From Romanomermis culicivorax (taxonomy: Eukaryota > Nematoda > Enoplea > Mermithida > Mermithidae), in assembly GCA_963922205.1 (NCBI GenBank), contig CAWUHX010000037.1, positions 1,364,001 to 1,428,000 of the forward strand: a stretch of 64,000 nucleotides of DNA, given 5' to 3'. Both the position numbers and the translations under genes were made by a program. The notes under the pieces are model-generated. The model saw only the letters and a list, made by a program, of their open reading frames with translations. It did no database searches and was not told the origin of the DNA. Position 1 is the stretch's first letter. Every line of letters begins with the position of its first letter. Positions 1 through 11,887 of this stretch are shown one piece after another.

Positions 1-246
1 AAGCAACACAGCCAAAATAATTAGCAGTATGACGCAACTCATAACTTCATTATAGAGGGACTTTACCTGGGATCTGTCCAAACAGCCCCCTGGTAATGTT
101 AATGACAAGTTTGAAAAATTCATTTTTTATGAATTGACTTGGGGAACCACTACTTTTATACCTTTCATGAATTTGGAATTTCAGATGGCATTGCATGCTG
201 GCTAATTGCAAAAATTAAAGATAGGGGGATAAGTTGTGTTTCTTAG

Positions 247-728
247 CAAAAAAAGAGAAAGGTTTTTTGTGTGCATACAAAAATTTGTAGATTTTATGGA
301 AATTTTGTGAGCAATTTTGCAAATGAAATTTTTGGACCTCAGTATTCATCAACTGAATTTCGAATTTTCCCCATGGCCAGTAATATTAAAGAATTGTATT
401 ATGTTAATGGGAATTGGTGTCATATGCTAAATTCACAGTATATTTGTAAACATTTCAATCCTAATTATTCGGACACAACATGCACAGAATGTTCGAAGCA
501 AATTCACAGCTTAAAGAATATCTTCACAGATGCTATTATGGTGCAATTATAATATCGAGATCGAATCAGGCTGACAATATTTTAGATACCTTCGAGTTCA
601 TTCATGTATCATATATGGGTCATTTTTATAACTACACCACAAAAATTTGGGAACCCACGCCCATTATTCGAGTGGTTGTAAATCAAAGTAATAATGAAAT
701 GATAACCCTCTTCCCAAGTGTATTTTAA
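247..728 (+). pseudogene. Unrecognised ORF remnant in two frames
   Basis: An open frame runs from just after a TAG at 244 to a TAA at 552. A second frame stays open over 480-728, so one ancestral coding region with a frameshift near 540 is plausible. The first part contains a Cys-rich stretch with a CTEC pair and a WCHML segment. The second part is rich in aromatic and beta-branched residues. I recognise no family. It lies about 1.5 kb upstream of the Polinton polymerase remnant and could be a further gene of that element, but nothing in the sequence proves it. Confidence 0.25.
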
Positions 729-862
729 ATTTTGTGTATCTACTTTTTTGTTATTCTTTGCCTTCTTTTTTTAACATGAATCTGTACCCTTTTTGTTATT
801 TCTTAGCTCAATCTTTATGCAAAGCTTTTATTTTGCCAAAATAAAATTTTACACACGGACAA

Positions 863-1712
863 CTAGTCTACAACTTGAATGGGGCACACCCCCATAAAAA
901 TCACCTGTACATTATCACAAAAGCAAAGGCACCGCAACAGATTTTTAAGTTTTGTATAAAAATTATGCATCACATTCGTACAATGAGTTTCAGACCCGGA
1001 GTCAAAAAATACAGTAGCAGAGGTATTTTTCATAGGATGCAACTCATTCAAGAATGCAATCAGGTTTGCTACAACATTTTCAGTTACACGTAAATTTGAA
1101 AATCTTATATTCAAAATAGAAGGATGTGTGTGAATAATATTTAAAAATGCATCAGAATTTTCAACATCATCTTGAGTGAATGTGACAGTTTTTACAATAG
1201 GAGGTAATGGTAACTCGATAAAAAAGTTTGGAACTGATAATGTTTCGATTTTTGGCATTGAAAAAAAGCAAATTTTAGTGCGAAATGTATCTAGAAATGT
1301 CCAACGTTGTGACACATTTTTCGCAGGTGATCGCCAATAGTTGAAATAATTCTACATTTTGGGTATCAATGATAAGACGATTGGGTTGGATTTTTCGTAA
1401 AATAGCCCTTATTTTTTCAAAATCTGATTGCGGGACGGTGGGTCAAACTCTTACCTGGATTACAGTCTCGTAGGATCGTCTATCATTTATTTCTGGTATA
1501 AGATTTCTTTTGGACATAACTCTTTTATTAATTTTAAAGTTGGCTGTGTGATGACCAATATCTACAGCTACTCTGGACGATGGGGGGAATTTGCACACAT
1601 GACACACATTGCGCCACTTTTTGCACATGAATTCGCAGGTTCTAATGCGTTCGTACCAAGGAATGTACGTGAGAATATGAAAAAGCAGCTCCAATGGTAA
1701 TGAATTTGTCAT
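863..1712 (-). pseudogene. F-box protein gene, degenerate
   Basis: On the minus strand the first frame (1712 down to 1443) begins with a short F-box: LPLELLFHILTYIP, then a cysteine/lysine segment ending CKKWRNV. That is the usual Skp1-binding F-box pattern at the N-terminus of substrate adaptors of SCF ubiquitin ligases. A second frame (1315 down to 863) has leucine/isoleucine-spaced text resembling the variable substrate-binding half of such proteins. A candidate donor (CAG/GTAAGA near 1453) lies just upstream of the frame change, but the downstream frames need at least one further 1-nt shift near 1275 and in an A-run near 1410. The gene therefore looks broken rather than simply spliced. 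The F-box call is good; intactness is doubtful. Confidence 0.5.
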
Positions 1713-1884
1713 ATTCTAGAGAAAAAAATATCGAATGCAAGTTGCATGAAATAATAAGAACAACAAAATGATGCATTTGAATAATAATGTCAGTAGACAA
1801 CAAAAATAATGATGATGTCAAAAAAGTAGCTAAGCTTAGAGAAGATGGCCGTTTTTTATACTTGTCCGAGTTTTTTCTTTGTTA

Positions 1885-2190
1885 GTTGAACAAAAAGTGA
1901 CCTCAAAAATGGCTAGTTAATTTTAGAAAACTGGGATTGTTTTTACATGCAACAGGTTGCAATCGAATAAAAGAAGAATGAGTGATGAATCATGTTCAGT
2001 GTTTAAAAGTAATGATGTGACTTTTTATAAGTGACCAAAAAAAGGGAGAGCCAATTTTAAAAGTCTCTATTGTTTTTACATGCATAAAAAAGTCCTGAGA
2101 CAAAAAAGTGACGTCAGAATGTCTAGCTAATTTTTGAATAAGGGGGTCAAGGGATGACTCATTGTCATGCAATAATTTTGCAATAAAAGT
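1885..2190. repeat. Diverged short tandem copies
   Basis: Three stretches share the order AAGTGACnTCAnAATGnCTAGnTAATTTT or ACTTTTTATAAGTGACC, followed by TTGTTTTTACATGCA, at roughly 1893-1975, 2016-2090 and 2094-2185. Spacing is about 90-100 bp and divergence is high. A minus-strand frame across the array (2256-1996) matches nothing I know and is probably a by-product of the repeat. Confidence 0.3.
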
Positions 2191-2275
2191 ATGTGTCCTG
2201 AAAAAATGTATAAAAAGGGAGGGTGAACAAAGAAATTCTCTAAAATTAGAATTCATTCTCTAAAATTTTGTTGTC

Positions 2276-4649
2276 ATGGAAAAGCTTTCTAAACTTTGCT
2301 TGAAAGCCATAATTGGTTCAAATTTGTGGAGTGACCCGAGACATATGGATGCCATCAGAGAAAATTTGCATCAGCTGAATGTAGCTGATGTGACAGACCC
2401 TAATTTTTGGGATTTTGTGCAAACAGGATATGCCGAAGAATCATGAACATCCTTGGCCTACTATTTTGATCTAACATTAATCAAAGATCAAAATATGCCA
2501 TAATTCAACACCAGGGTGAAAAGTTATAAACTAAAATTCAAAAATATACGTGTCCCAATGTCCATGTAATCGTGAGGGATATATTTGACTACGTACTGAG
2601 CAATATAAAAACGTCAGCTAATGATGCTGATTTGGTAGGATTTTACCATCATCAAAAAAGCTCACTGGACCACCCCTTGGTCCTTCCTTATTACAATGTG
2701 AGTGAATTATGGGGTGAAACTATCCTATTTTAGATCGAACATTTGGAACAATCCAATAATGATATGATGTTCGAGGGTGATATGATGGTAAAATTTACCC
2801 ATGTTATTTCTTTAAAAGGGGCCATATATTATAAAAAAATATGGGAACATTCAAGGAAAAACTCAAACGTAACAGATGCATTGTTAAAATAAAAAACAGT
2901 GACAATTTATGTTGAGCGAGAGCATTGGCCATAGCCCGCACCAATTTGGACAATGATCCACACCTAAACACTATATGAAAACCGTGCAATACTCCTAATA
3001 CTATGCAAAAACCATTGGCGGAACAATGAATGGCCATGGCCGGCCTTGTGGACTTTGCGACAGGGTGCAGCTACAGTGAACTAGAAAAATAACAGACTGC
3101 ACTTTTGCCCCATTATCAAATAAAAGTATGGTGCGAAGAAGACTTCAATGATATATTTTATGAAGGTCCATCAGCAGAAAAAATATTAAATTTATACTTT
3201 CACGATGGGCACTATGATGTCATAAGTAGTATGCCTGCAATTTTCAATGCCTCCTACTTCTGCGACAGGTACAATAAATCATACAGTCATATTACAGAGC
3301 AAAAATTTCCCCTGAAATGCCCAAATTGTTGCACTTTACCATATTGTGTATTAGATCAGTGGATAAAATGTGACTCTCGCTTATGGTATTTCTTGAACAA
3401 TGAATGCTTCACGGCTCATAAAAATAATATCAATTCACAGGGGGAACCCTGTCTCCTAATATGCGAACAATTGTATATATGTAAGACCCGTGGCAATTTA
3501 TGTGGATGTAAACACAAACATATGTGCTATTCATTCTTCTGTAGAGTGTGCCACAAATTTACCAAAATATTTACCAAAAAAGGACAAAAATACTCAGTCC
3601 TATATATTTTTCGATTTTGAGACGACCTAGGAAACAACGATTGATGAAAAACATTTCTTCACACTCTGATGTTATGCATCATATGAAAAGTATGCAATTG
3701 GTGCAATAACGTACTGCTGGATAATTGCGAGAATTGCGATAATTGCGAGCGAAACCTGTACACTTTTGTGGTGGAAAATTGCCTGAAAGATTTCTGCACT
3801 TGGTTTTTTAATGAGCAGAATTAGAATTGCATAGCAATATCACATAATTCCAAGGGCTTCAATGGGCAATTTATTCTTCAGTACAAACATTGCATTAAAC
3901 CAGAAATTGTTCCCAGGGGGCTCGAGTTAATTTCAATTGAAGGTGTGGCATCAAAATTATTGATAGCTTCAACTCCTTACCCATGCCCTTGTCGGCATTA
4001 CTCAAAGCATTTGGTATTGAGGAATTTAAAAAAGGATATTTCCCTCATTATTTCAATACGAGAGCAAATTGGGATTATGTGGGACCACTACCAGCACCCC
4101 AGGATTTTGGAGTTGATTCAATGAAACCTGATGAGGTTGCAAAGCTCTATAAATGGTACAATTCAAAAAGGAATACTGTAATTAACTTCAAACACGAAGT
4201 TCTAGCCTATTGTCGTAGTGACATAGACATCTTGCAACAATGTTGCATGAAATTTCTGCAATAATTCATTGATCAAACTGGCCTGGACCCCTTCTTAAGT
4301 AGCCTAACAATAGTTAGTGCATGTAATCTCGTGTATAGACTGAATAATATGCCTGAAGACGTCATTGGTGTGGTACCTTATGGGGGATACAAACGAGAAG
4401 GCATGCAATCCATGATAGCCATAAAATGGTTAAAGTGGTTATCAACAAATAATAATATACAAATTCGACATGCTGGCAACGGTCCTGAAAAAAATAGGAA
4501 TTTATAAGGTGGATGGTATATGTGGAAATAATAGTTAGGAATTTAATATATGTATGTGGAAATAATATTTACGAATAGGGGTGCTATTACCATGGGTGCC
4601 CAAAATGCTTCACTGATGGTAATGGAAAAATACTAAATGGCTTAATGTC
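2276..4649 (+). pseudogene. Polinton/Maverick DNA polymerase B, N-terminal half
   Basis: This is the N-terminal and exonuclease half of a protein-primed family B DNA polymerase (DNA_pol_B_2 type) of Polinton/Maverick elements, the enzyme that replicates the element. The reading passes through several stops and frameshifts. A segment near 3060-3160 contains the family's TALLPHYQIKVWCEEDF-like text. A Cys/His cluster (CPNCC and CKHKHMC) follows over 3305-3555. Exo I, FDFET, is near 3609-3623; Exo II, HNSKGFNG, near 3838-3870; Exo III, YCRSDIDIL, near 4207-4233. The GCPKCF motif typical of these polymerases is near 4590-4605. The gene is cut at 4649 by the LTR retrotransposon and resumes at 18697 in a compatible frame. 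A small frame starting at ATG 2276 may be its extreme N-terminus. It is dead as a gene, but the family call is strong. Confidence 0.85.
4646..4649. repeat. Target-site duplication TGTC, left copy
   Basis: TGTC directly precedes the 5' LTR, and the same four bases follow the 3' LTR at 18693-18696. A 5-bp reading (ATGTC) is also possible because the LTR ends in A. The polymerase frame reads through one copy of the duplication into the right flank. Confidence 0.85.
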
Positions 4650-5127
4650 TGTTGGGGTGGCTCCAGGTGCACGTGTTCAGCTTCCAGCGTCGGTGCCCAG
4701 GCGGTTGGACGCGGCCAAAAGTGGCGAGGAAAGAATGATGATTTGCATAGATTTATGCTGCCACTGTTTCGCGTCTTTTATGTCTTTTTATCATTGTTAA
4801 AAAGATTGGTTTTTATGGAGCGACGCGGCCATTGCCTTTATACAATATTTTTGTTTATTATTGTTTATTTGGCGTCGCCACTAGTCACCCAATACACGTT
4901 GAACCTGTAAGTGTATTGTTTTGTGAGCGTAGGGGTTGGAGTTTATAAGCTCAGGATTGGAGACTTGGGTAGGATCTCCTGAGGTACGTGCCAAGGTGTT
5001 CTGCCTGAGGTTTGGTGAAAGTTCTGGCGAGTATCTGGTGAAACGTCAGGGAGAGTTTTGTGGTTGTTGTTGTTGTTAGCCTGTGGTCAGAACTGTTGCA
5101 TCTTCTTGACCCCACAGCTGTCTAACA
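4650..5127 (+). repeat. 5' LTR
   Basis: A 478-bp direct repeat of 18215-18692 that begins TGTTGGGG and ends CTAACA. It contains a TATA-like TTTATAAG near 4943 and a run of GTT triplets near 5062-5080. I see no clear AATAAA, so the R/U5 border cannot be placed. Confidence 0.95.
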
Positions 5128-5129
5128 AG

Positions 5130-5147
5130 TGGTGGACTCTTAACGCC
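5130..5147 (+). promoter_or_regulatory. Putative primer-binding site
   Basis: Two bases after the LTR the sequence reads TGGTGGACTCTTAACGCC, starting with the TGG complementary to a tRNA CCA end. The priming tRNA cannot be named without the host tRNA set. Confidence 0.5.
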
Positions 5148-5205
5148 TCTCACGACGGATAACCAGAGAACCACCAGAAAAATAACTAAACCACCTGGGT
5201 TTTAA

Positions 5206-5614
5206 TTGCAGTTACATACCGGAAAAGTTAAAAGGATGAGTATTCCGGTAGGGAAAACTTTGAGGACTCCTCCTAGGTCACATGAACCTAGTGTTTCGAA
5301 TCTCAACTCTGCTGAAGAACACGCAGCGGTAGAACAGGTTCAAGCACAGGCGCCTGAGACTGAAGGAAGGAGAGAGAGTAGAAATGCCGAAGTGGCAAGA
5401 ATGGAAGAGGAGTTGAAGAGAAGTAGTTTTGAGATGGCTAGGCTAGCCGAGATTGAAACTACGGTAAGTCGTAGTGTCAAAGGTCAGCAGACCTTTGAGA
5501 GAGAGAGACCGACATCCCCCCCCGAAGTTGGTCCATCCGATGACCGAGACGCTGGAGGAGATTAGACGGAAATTGAAACCGGCGTGGAGGTCAAATATGG
5601 TGGACATGAATTAG
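5206..5614 (+). pseudogene. gag: Start of gag reading frame, broken
   Basis: An open frame from 5206 to a TAG at 5563-5565 is rich in Glu, Arg and Ser, as expected for a gag N-terminus. A run of eight C near 5516 precedes a shift into the frame of the main gag ORF. That frame is open over about 5540-5611 and then has a TAG at 5612-5614, 70 bases before the gag ATG used below. The simplest reading is one longer gag with one frameshift and one stop. The alternative is a short leader ORF. Confidence 0.45.
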
Positions 5615-5683
5615 GACGAGTATTACGAGGACGCGCCGGCCGATTTATACGACGATAAATATTCGAGGCGATATGACCCCGAA

Positions 5684-7894
5684 ATGGCGAATTTTATTCG
5701 GCGAGAGGAGCAAAGGGATCGAGTCGATCCCAAGGACGTACGAATTAACGCGCTGGAGAAAAAGGTCGAATTATTGATCAAAGCTATCGAAAGCGCACAA
5801 GTCAAGGAAAAGGAAACGGAAGAAGATCAACGGAAGAAGATAGGTGAGTCTTCTTACCTTGAGAATAGAGTTGAGAGAGTAAGTGAACCTAAGAGAGATG
5901 TTCATTCAGAGGTTTATATGAGGTCTCAAGAAGATAGAGACAAATATTTTGGTAGAGGTAGAGGTTGGACTGAGGAGCCGCAGAGTTCGAGGAATGCTGA
6001 ACAAGCACAATCCAATGCCTATGGTTACTCAGAGAATAGGAGGTCTAGGGAAAGGAAGGTGACTATTTGCGATGAATCATCCCAGGGAGAGGACAGGTTT
6101 TCTCGTCCCACTCCTTGGAGAGATACCCCAAATAGAGCTGACCTTAGCCCTGAGAGGAGGAGAAAGAGGAAGTCGAAGAGTAGAAAGAGATCTCACAGGT
6201 CAAGAGCTAGGAGTAGACATTACTCAGATAGTGATAATAGCAGTTCATCTACGTCGAACTCTAGCTCAAGTGTAGAGGTGGATGTGAGAGATGTGGTAAA
6301 GGCCTTGAAACATAGACCTTTACATGATAGTATAAAGCCGACGGAGGCTTTGAAATTTTTTACTGATCTGGAAGGTGAGTTTCTGGAGAATACAGCAGAT
6401 AAGGTCAAGAAGGAGTGTTTGAGAAGGTTGTCTCAGAACACGGCTAGAAGGATAGCAAGAACATCCTCAAGTTATACAGAAGCGCGGAGAAATATTTTAA
6501 AGTATCTCGCGCCGACTTATGATTTGACGATGCTCAAAAGAGAGCTATTCAATAGGAAACAGGAAGAAGGCGAGTCAGCCTTAGAGTTTTTAAAGAGGTT
6601 CAGTAATCATGTGGATCTGGTCTATGCAGATCAGAGTGATCAAGTAAGGCAAGAGAATATTATTAATGCCTTCATTTACAAAAGTAGTCAGTTATATCAG
6701 ACGGAGTTGCAGGATGTTTTGCCATCGATGAAAACTTGGCAAGACCTTGCATACACCGTAACTCAGATTGATAAAAAGTATAGGAATGTGTTTACTACTT
6801 TTGGAGCCAAGGATAAGCCAATTGTGGTGAATCAAGTTGTAGCTATGGAGGAGAAGTGCCCGGAAATTGCTTTTGTAGGGAATGCTCCGTATGGAAGTAC
6901 TAAAAAGTATAACCAGACGAAGTCAAGACCACGAAATCAGTTGCAAAAGGCAGTGGAAGAGGAGAGAAGCGAGGAGAATGCTGAAGGGATGCAACCTGGC
7001 CCGTCGCCTCATGATGTCAAAAAGTCTAATGAGGAGCAGGCCAAGGAGTCTTCTTTAGCTATTCTCTCAAAGGAATGGCTACAATTGGTTCAGAAAGTGG
7101 ATAAATTACAGGTTACTCAGAATGAAGCTTTAAAAGAGTTGACTACTGTGAAGACTGCGTCTGCTGAAAAGCAGAAGCAGTTGAGGCAGCAGAGACCGTA
7201 CTGCATATATCATAAGAATAATACTCATGCTACGGAAGAGTGTAAAACATTAGCATACCGGCGTCAGCAACAGCAACGCGGTGGATTTAACCGTGGCATG
7301 TCTAATCAGTATTATGGTGGTGATAGAAACACTTCGTTTAGAGGAAGTTTTAGAGGTAGAGGTGGACCTCAATTTGGATTTAGAGGAAGAGGAAGAGGTG
7401 CCTATTATGTAGGATTCCCCGAAGAAGATCAAATGTATGGGTATGACCCAGAGTTTGAGAGATACAGGGAATTCTGCAGACTTAGAGAACAAGGCATCCA
7501 GTTGCAGAGGCAGCCTCAGTTGATGCTACCTGCATCAACTAGTCAACCGGCTATTCAGGCCAGTACCATCCAGGATCAATCTGGATCATTTGTTTCGAAC
7601 CAGTCGCAACCTAGTTCGCATAACGTAATGGTGACAAGCCGTACGGATGTGGATGATGAAAGCGAACAGAGTAGAAACAAATCTTCTAGTTTGGTTCTCG
7701 GAAGTATTATTCACCTGGATAAGGTGACACCTCTAGAGAAGGTAAAGGAAAGAGATTTGGCTCATGTGAAGTATGGAAGGAAAGCAACGGACATAGAGAA
7801 AAGATTGTTGGAAAATTATCCGGAAATGGTTCCGTTCTACATAAATGTAGTTATTAAAGAAATGGCTACCAGAGCTTTAATTGAATTTAATTGA
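5684..7894 (+). CDS. gag: Gag polyprotein
   Basis: A 736-residue protein that forms the particle core and packages element RNA. The first ~200 residues are charged, with an RS-rich basic stretch near residues 155-180 and a serine run near 185-195. Residues ~205-360 hold the capsid-like retrotransposon gag domain (segments [15 protein letters not shown] and [12 protein letters not shown]). Near residues 507-520 there is a zinc-binding CX2HX4HX4C motif, a pattern seen in many Metaviridae gags, followed by RG/GR repeats (residues ~535-575) likely to bind RNA. The C-terminus runs into the protease and stops at 7892-7894 after a 10-bp duplication. The upstream context suggests the true start may lie earlier. 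Confidence 0.9.
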   Translation: MANFIRREEQRDRVDPKDVRINALEKKVELLIKAIESAQVKEKETEEDQRKKIGESSYLENRVERVSEPKRDVHSEVYMRSQEDRDKYFGRGRGWTEEPQSSRNAEQAQSNAYGYSENRRSRERKVTICDESSQGEDRFSRPTPWRDTPNRADLSPERRRKRKSKSRKRSHRSRARSRHYSDSDNSSSSTSNSSSSVEVDVRDVVKALKHRPLHDSIKPTEALKFFTDLEGEFLENTADKVKKECLRRLSQNTARRIARTSSSYTEARRNILKYLAPTYDLTMLKRELFNRKQEEGESALEFLKRFSNHVDLVYADQSDQVRQENIINAFIYKSSQLYQTELQDVLPSMKTWQDLAYTVTQIDKKYRNVFTTFGAKDKPIVVNQVVAMEEKCPEIAFVGNAPYGSTKKYNQTKSRPRNQLQKAVEEERSEENAEGMQPGPSPHDVKKSNEEQAKESSLAILSKEWLQLVQKVDKLQVTQNEALKELTTVKTASAEKQKQLRQQRPYCIYHKNNTHATEECKTLAYRRQQQQRGGFNRGMSNQYYGGDRNTSFRGSFRGRGGPQFGFRGRGRGAYYVGFPEEDQMYGYDPEFERYREFCRLREQGIQLQRQPQLMLPASTSQPAIQASTIQDQSGSFVSNQSQPSSHNVMVTSRTDVDDESEQSRNKSSSLVLGSIIHLDKVTPLEKVKERDLAHVKYGRKATDIEKRLLENYPEMVPFYINVVIKEMATRALIEFN

Positions 7895-10790
7895 TACAGG
7901 AGCTCAGTGTACGGTCATGTCTTCTAAGCTCCTGAAAAGGGCATTGGACGTTGATTATACAGTGTACCCTCGTATCCTTAAAGTGACTGTGGCTGATGGA
8001 AAAATTGTGCATGCCTATGGGTATGTACCAGTTTGTATGAAGACTGAATTTGGAAGTTTTCCAGTCAATGTTATAGTGTTGCCAGATGCAGGTGAGGACC
8101 TGATCTTGGGCACAGATTTTTTAGCGCACCCAGATTTAGGTGTGGTGATTGATTTTAAAAGGAATGCCATGACGATACAAGGCATTGGGAAGAAGATTGA
8201 TGTAGTTCAAGTTCCTTCTGTAACTACTGTGCAAACGGTAATGGAAGAAGTGACTAAAGTCAGTGTGGCGTCGACTGATTGCACAAATCAAATTGTTTAT
8301 CCAAAAGTTTGTCTACTAAAGACAACTGTTGCAATTGTTGCATGTGGGAAAACCTACATTCCATATGGAACAGATGTTTTGATGAAGGCAAAACTTTGGG
8401 ATCAACATGGAGATGCCACGTTGAACGGAATTATTGTCGAATCAAAAGATTCTGAAAGGAAGTTCAGAATGGAGAAAGCGGTTGTAGACAGATCACAAGA
8501 GGAGTTTGTAGTACTAATCTCCAATACCACGGGTTCTGGTTGTCGGTTTGAGAGAGATCAAATCATTGGCTATACAGAATCTATGCTTATTGAAGATGAT
8601 GATACGTACAAGAAAGTAAAGGAAATGAAAAAGATAAAGGAGGAAAAGGAATATCAGACGTGTATGGTAAAGGAAGGAATGCCTGCATTATCAAAATCTG
8701 ATTCTGTAGAGTTCTATACTTCACTATGCAGGATGATATCAAAGGCGAAAATATCGGAAGAGCAGAAGACGGAAGCTATAGAGTCTTTGTTGAAGTACAG
8801 AGATGTCTTTAGCTTGCCTGGTGATCCAGCTACTAGAACCCCAGCTCTGATGTGTAAGATAGATACAGGAGATGCGAGACCTGTAGCAAAGAGATATTAC
8901 AGAGCTTCAATTAATAGTCGGCCAGGAGTAAGGGGACATATAAAGGAGATGTTGGATCAGGGAGTGATCGAGCCCTCGAAGTCACCGTGGGCTGCACCCT
9001 TGTTCCTAGTTGGAAAGAAAGATGGAACTACGAGACCAGTAGTTGATTTTAGGAGTATAAACGAAGTGACCAAGGATGATAAATATCCCATCCCGAGAAT
9101 GGATGACTATTCAGATTGCCTTGGAAGAGCTAAGTTTTATACGACTCTAGATTTGAAGTCGGGATATTGGCAGGTCCCGATGGAGGAGGAGAGCAAGGAG
9201 AAAACGGCTTTTATATGCCAAGAGGGCTTGTTTCAGTTTAAAGTGATGCGGTTTGGATTGAAGAATGCACCTGCTGAATTCCAAAGGATGATGGAGAGAA
9301 TCCTTGGGGATTTGGTATGGAAAATTTGCCTAGTGTACATAGATGATATTATCATCTTCTCGAATACGTTCGAGGAACACTTAGAGAATTTGAAATTGGT
9401 GCTAGAAGCGTTGAGGAAGGCGAAATTGACTCTTAAGCCAGAGAAATGTGAATTTATTCCCGAGAAGGTGCACTTTTTAGGGCACATCTTGGATGCGAAC
9501 GGAATTTCTCCGGATCCTAAGAAGGTCAAGGCGATAACGGAATTTCCATTGCCGGATTCTGTTAAGAAAATGCAAAGATTCCTAGGTATGCTACAATGGT
9601 GTAAGAAATTTATACTGGACCTAGCAGCACTAGCTGAACCCTTGTACAAATTAACAGGCAAGAAGGGAACATGGAATGTGATGGAGTTACATTACACAAC
9701 TTTTCAGAAGCTCAAAGTAGCATTGACCTCAGTACCTTTCTTAAGACATCCAATTCTAGATGGATCTGCGCGATTCATTCTTCAAACGGATGCCAGTGGA
9801 ATTGCATTGGGAGCAGTGTTATGTCAAGAGACTGACTCGGAACATTGGGTAATTGCCTACAATAGTCGGATATTGCGGGCAGAAGAAAGGAAATGGTGCG
9901 CCGCCGAAAGGGAATGCTTAGCTGTGGTATACGGCCTTAAATTTTATAAACATTATCTTTTGGGTCAAAAGGTCAGGATTCAAACTGACCACAAACCTTT
10001 ATTATCCATGAGGGTCAACACACAGACTAATGACAAACTCAAGAGGTGGTATGCATTCATTTGTCAGTTCAATCACAAGTTGGAGTATGTGCCTGGCAGA
10101 CAGAATGCCATGGCTGATTTTCTCTCCAGAAAGGAGGAATGGGATGAACAGAAAGAGAAGTTGCCACCAAAATGGGAGCTTATCTTTCAGAAAGGAGATG
10201 TGAAATCTCTTGCTGAAGACGAAGTCATTAACCAAAACCATAAAGTTTTAGTGAAACAACTTCGGGAACTCAGAGGAGATGAAGTAGATGAGGCTGTAGG
10301 AGTCTTCACTTCGGTGAAGATGGCCACAGCTTCAGTGGCTGCAAAGTATAGTATTAGTGATGAAACTCAACTTAATATTTCTCCAGAATTTGATAATTAT
10401 CGCACGCCTGAGAAATATGAAATTGAGGCAGTAGTCACTAGACAAATGGCAAAAAACTTGCAGCAGGAGGAAAAAGGACATCCTCCTGGGCAAGCTAAAT
10501 CTAAAGAGGAAGTGAAGAGAATTTTTGAACCGAAGGAGAAGGAGTTTGAAGAAGCCCCTCAGATTGAAGATGGTAGACTGAAAGGGCTTATCTCAAATGC
10601 CTTGATGTCACAGTTGCAAGGAAAGGATAAAGATTTAAAGGTGATCTTCGAGAAACTAGGTGCTAGTAGTAGCACTAAGTCTCAAAGTAACTTTTATATC
10701 GATCAAGGGATACTATATAGAGAGACTTTTGGCGAGGCAGAGGATCAAGTTGTTGTCCCCTCTGTTCTCAAAAAAGTTGTCCTGGTATAG
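7881..10790 (+). CDS. pol: Pol: aspartic protease, reverse transcriptase, RNase H
   Basis: A 969-residue frame. Protease: active site LIDTGAQ at residues 3-9 and the second signature DLILGTDFL near residue 75. Reverse transcriptase: roughly residues 320-580, with the conserved [22 protein letters not shown] and catalytic YIDD at 9336-9347. RNase H: QTDASG near 9784, AERECL near 9904 and QTDHKPL near 9978, supplying the acidic residues, ending with the gypsy-type NAMADFLSR near 10104. A ~220-residue linker leads toward integrase. The frame is +1 relative to gag, and a 10-bp tandem duplication at the junction accounts for this. It ends at 10788-10790, where integrase continues in another frame. 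Confidence 0.95.
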   Translation: MNLIDTGAQCTVMSSKLLKRALDVDYTVYPRILKVTVADGKIVHAYGYVPVCMKTEFGSFPVNVIVLPDAGEDLILGTDFLAHPDLGVVIDFKRNAMTIQGIGKKIDVVQVPSVTTVQTVMEEVTKVSVASTDCTNQIVYPKVCLLKTTVAIVACGKTYIPYGTDVLMKAKLWDQHGDATLNGIIVESKDSERKFRMEKAVVDRSQEEFVVLISNTTGSGCRFERDQIIGYTESMLIEDDDTYKKVKEMKKIKEEKEYQTCMVKEGMPALSKSDSVEFYTSLCRMISKAKISEEQKTEAIESLLKYRDVFSLPGDPATRTPALMCKIDTGDARPVAKRYYRASINSRPGVRGHIKEMLDQGVIEPSKSPWAAPLFLVGKKDGTTRPVVDFRSINEVTKDDKYPIPRMDDYSDCLGRAKFYTTLDLKSGYWQVPMEEESKEKTAFICQEGLFQFKVMRFGLKNAPAEFQRMMERILGDLVWKICLVYIDDIIIFSNTFEEHLENLKLVLEALRKAKLTLKPEKCEFIPEKVHFLGHILDANGISPDPKKVKAITEFPLPDSVKKMQRFLGMLQWCKKFILDLAALAEPLYKLTGKKGTWNVMELHYTTFQKLKVALTSVPFLRHPILDGSARFILQTDASGIALGAVLCQETDSEHWVIAYNSRILRAEERKWCAAERECLAVVYGLKFYKHYLLGQKVRIQTDHKPLLSMRVNTQTNDKLKRWYAFICQFNHKLEYVPGRQNAMADFLSRKEEWDEQKEKLPPKWELIFQKGDVKSLAEDEVINQNHKVLVKQLRELRGDEVDEAVGVFTSVKMATASVAAKYSISDETQLNISPEFDNYRTPEKYEIEAVVTRQMAKNLQQEEKGHPPGQAKSKEEVKRIFEPKEKEFEEAPQIEDGRLKGLISNALMSQLQGKDKDLKVIFEKLGASSSTKSQSNFYIDQGILYRETFGEAEDQVVVPSVLKKVVLV

Positions 10791-11887
10791 TGATGATGAT
10801 GCATCAAGGGTTTAAGAGAACCCTTGCTATTATTAAAAAGCAGTTCTGGTGGCCGAGCATCGAAAACGATGTTCGGAGCTGGATCAGCTTTTGTCTGATA
10901 TGTCAAATTGCGACTCCAGGAAAGGCTACAATACCGCCATTAAATCCTATTATTCCTAGAGGACCATTTGACATAGTCTCTGTAGATATTGTGGGAATAT
11001 CTCCCATGAGCGAGAAAAGACCGTATGTGATAGTATTTCAAGATTACTTTACAAAATGGGTGGAAGCAGAAATGATCCCGGATCAATCTGCTGTAACCAT
11101 TGTGGACAGTTTTCTTCGGAATATTGTGTTCAGGCATGGAACCCCGGTGAAATTGTTGAGTGATAATGGTTCATGCTTCACAGCTGATCTGATGACATCA
11201 GTGTGTAAATTATTGGAGTGTCAGAAGATTTTCACAACTGTCTACCATCCACAAGGAAATGGAATGGTTGAAAGGTTTAACCAAACCTTGATCAAGCAGT
11301 TGCAAAAGGTTGCTATAGAGGATTCAAATAAGTGGGACAGATATTTGCAATCTGTCGTTTTTGCTTACAATGCCACACCTCATACCTCAACAAAATGTTC
11401 TCCATTTGCCTTATTGAGAGGTCATGAGGCTAATTTTGGCATTAGTATTGGTGTTGCAAGAAACATAGTTCTGCCAATGAACTATGAGGCTTACAAGCAT
11501 ATACTAACCGAAAGTTTAGTAGAAACTTATGAGACCATTTCTGAGAATATCAAGAAGGCTGCGGAGAGCAGTAAAGAGTTTTTTGACCGTAAAGCAAAAG
11601 CTCATGATTATTCCGTCAATGATTGGGTTTTGCTGAAAGTCGATAAACAGAAAAAACTGGGTCTGCCGTGGCAAGGACCGTATGTTGTTACTGATAATAG
11701 CAGATTATCAGAGAACGTGCTTGAAATCGCGCACTGGAGAGAGCCACTGAAAAAGCAGTTGGTATCCGTGAGCAGGTTAAAGCACTTTTGCTACGAGACC
11801 GGCAGATGGCTGCAGTCTAACGAGGTGTCATCTAAGGACACGCAGTTTACTGTAGATTCGAAAATTAGTAATTATAAACTGCCGTAG
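10790..11887 (+). CDS. pol: Integrase part of Pol
   Basis: 365 residues that insert element cDNA into host DNA. The N-terminal zinc domain is represented by HQGFKRTL, WWPSI and CLICQ; its first histidine would lie upstream of the frame break. Catalytic core: VDIVG (first Asp near 10985), SDNGSCF (second Asp near 11161) and GNGMVERFNQ (Glu near 11270), the DDE layout. The C-terminal part has KVDKQKKLGLPWQGPY, the GPF/Y-like module of gypsy integrases. It starts inside a GATGATGATG run that overlaps the end of the upstream frame, so a -1/+2 slip mutation probably separated it from RT-RNase H. Confidence 0.95.
   Translation: MMMMHQGFKRTLAIIKKQFWWPSIENDVRSWISFCLICQIATPGKATIPPLNPIIPRGPFDIVSVDIVGISPMSEKRPYVIVFQDYFTKWVEAEMIPDQSAVTIVDSFLRNIVFRHGTPVKLLSDNGSCFTADLMTSVCKLLECQKIFTTVYHPQGNGMVERFNQTLIKQLQKVAIEDSNKWDRYLQSVVFAYNATPHTSTKCSPFALLRGHEANFGISIGVARNIVLPMNYEAYKHILTESLVETYETISENIKKAAESSKEFFDRKAKAHDYSVNDWVLLKVDKQKKLGLPWQGPYVVTDNSRLSENVLEIAHWREPLKKQLVSVSRLKHFCYETGRWLQSNEVSSKDTQFTVDSKISNYKLP

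Noticed and set aside
10788..10800. GATGATGATG run as a programmed frameshift between RNase H and integrase
   Set aside because: No slippery heptamer or downstream stem, and the zinc domain's first histidine is lost, so a simple indel is more likely.
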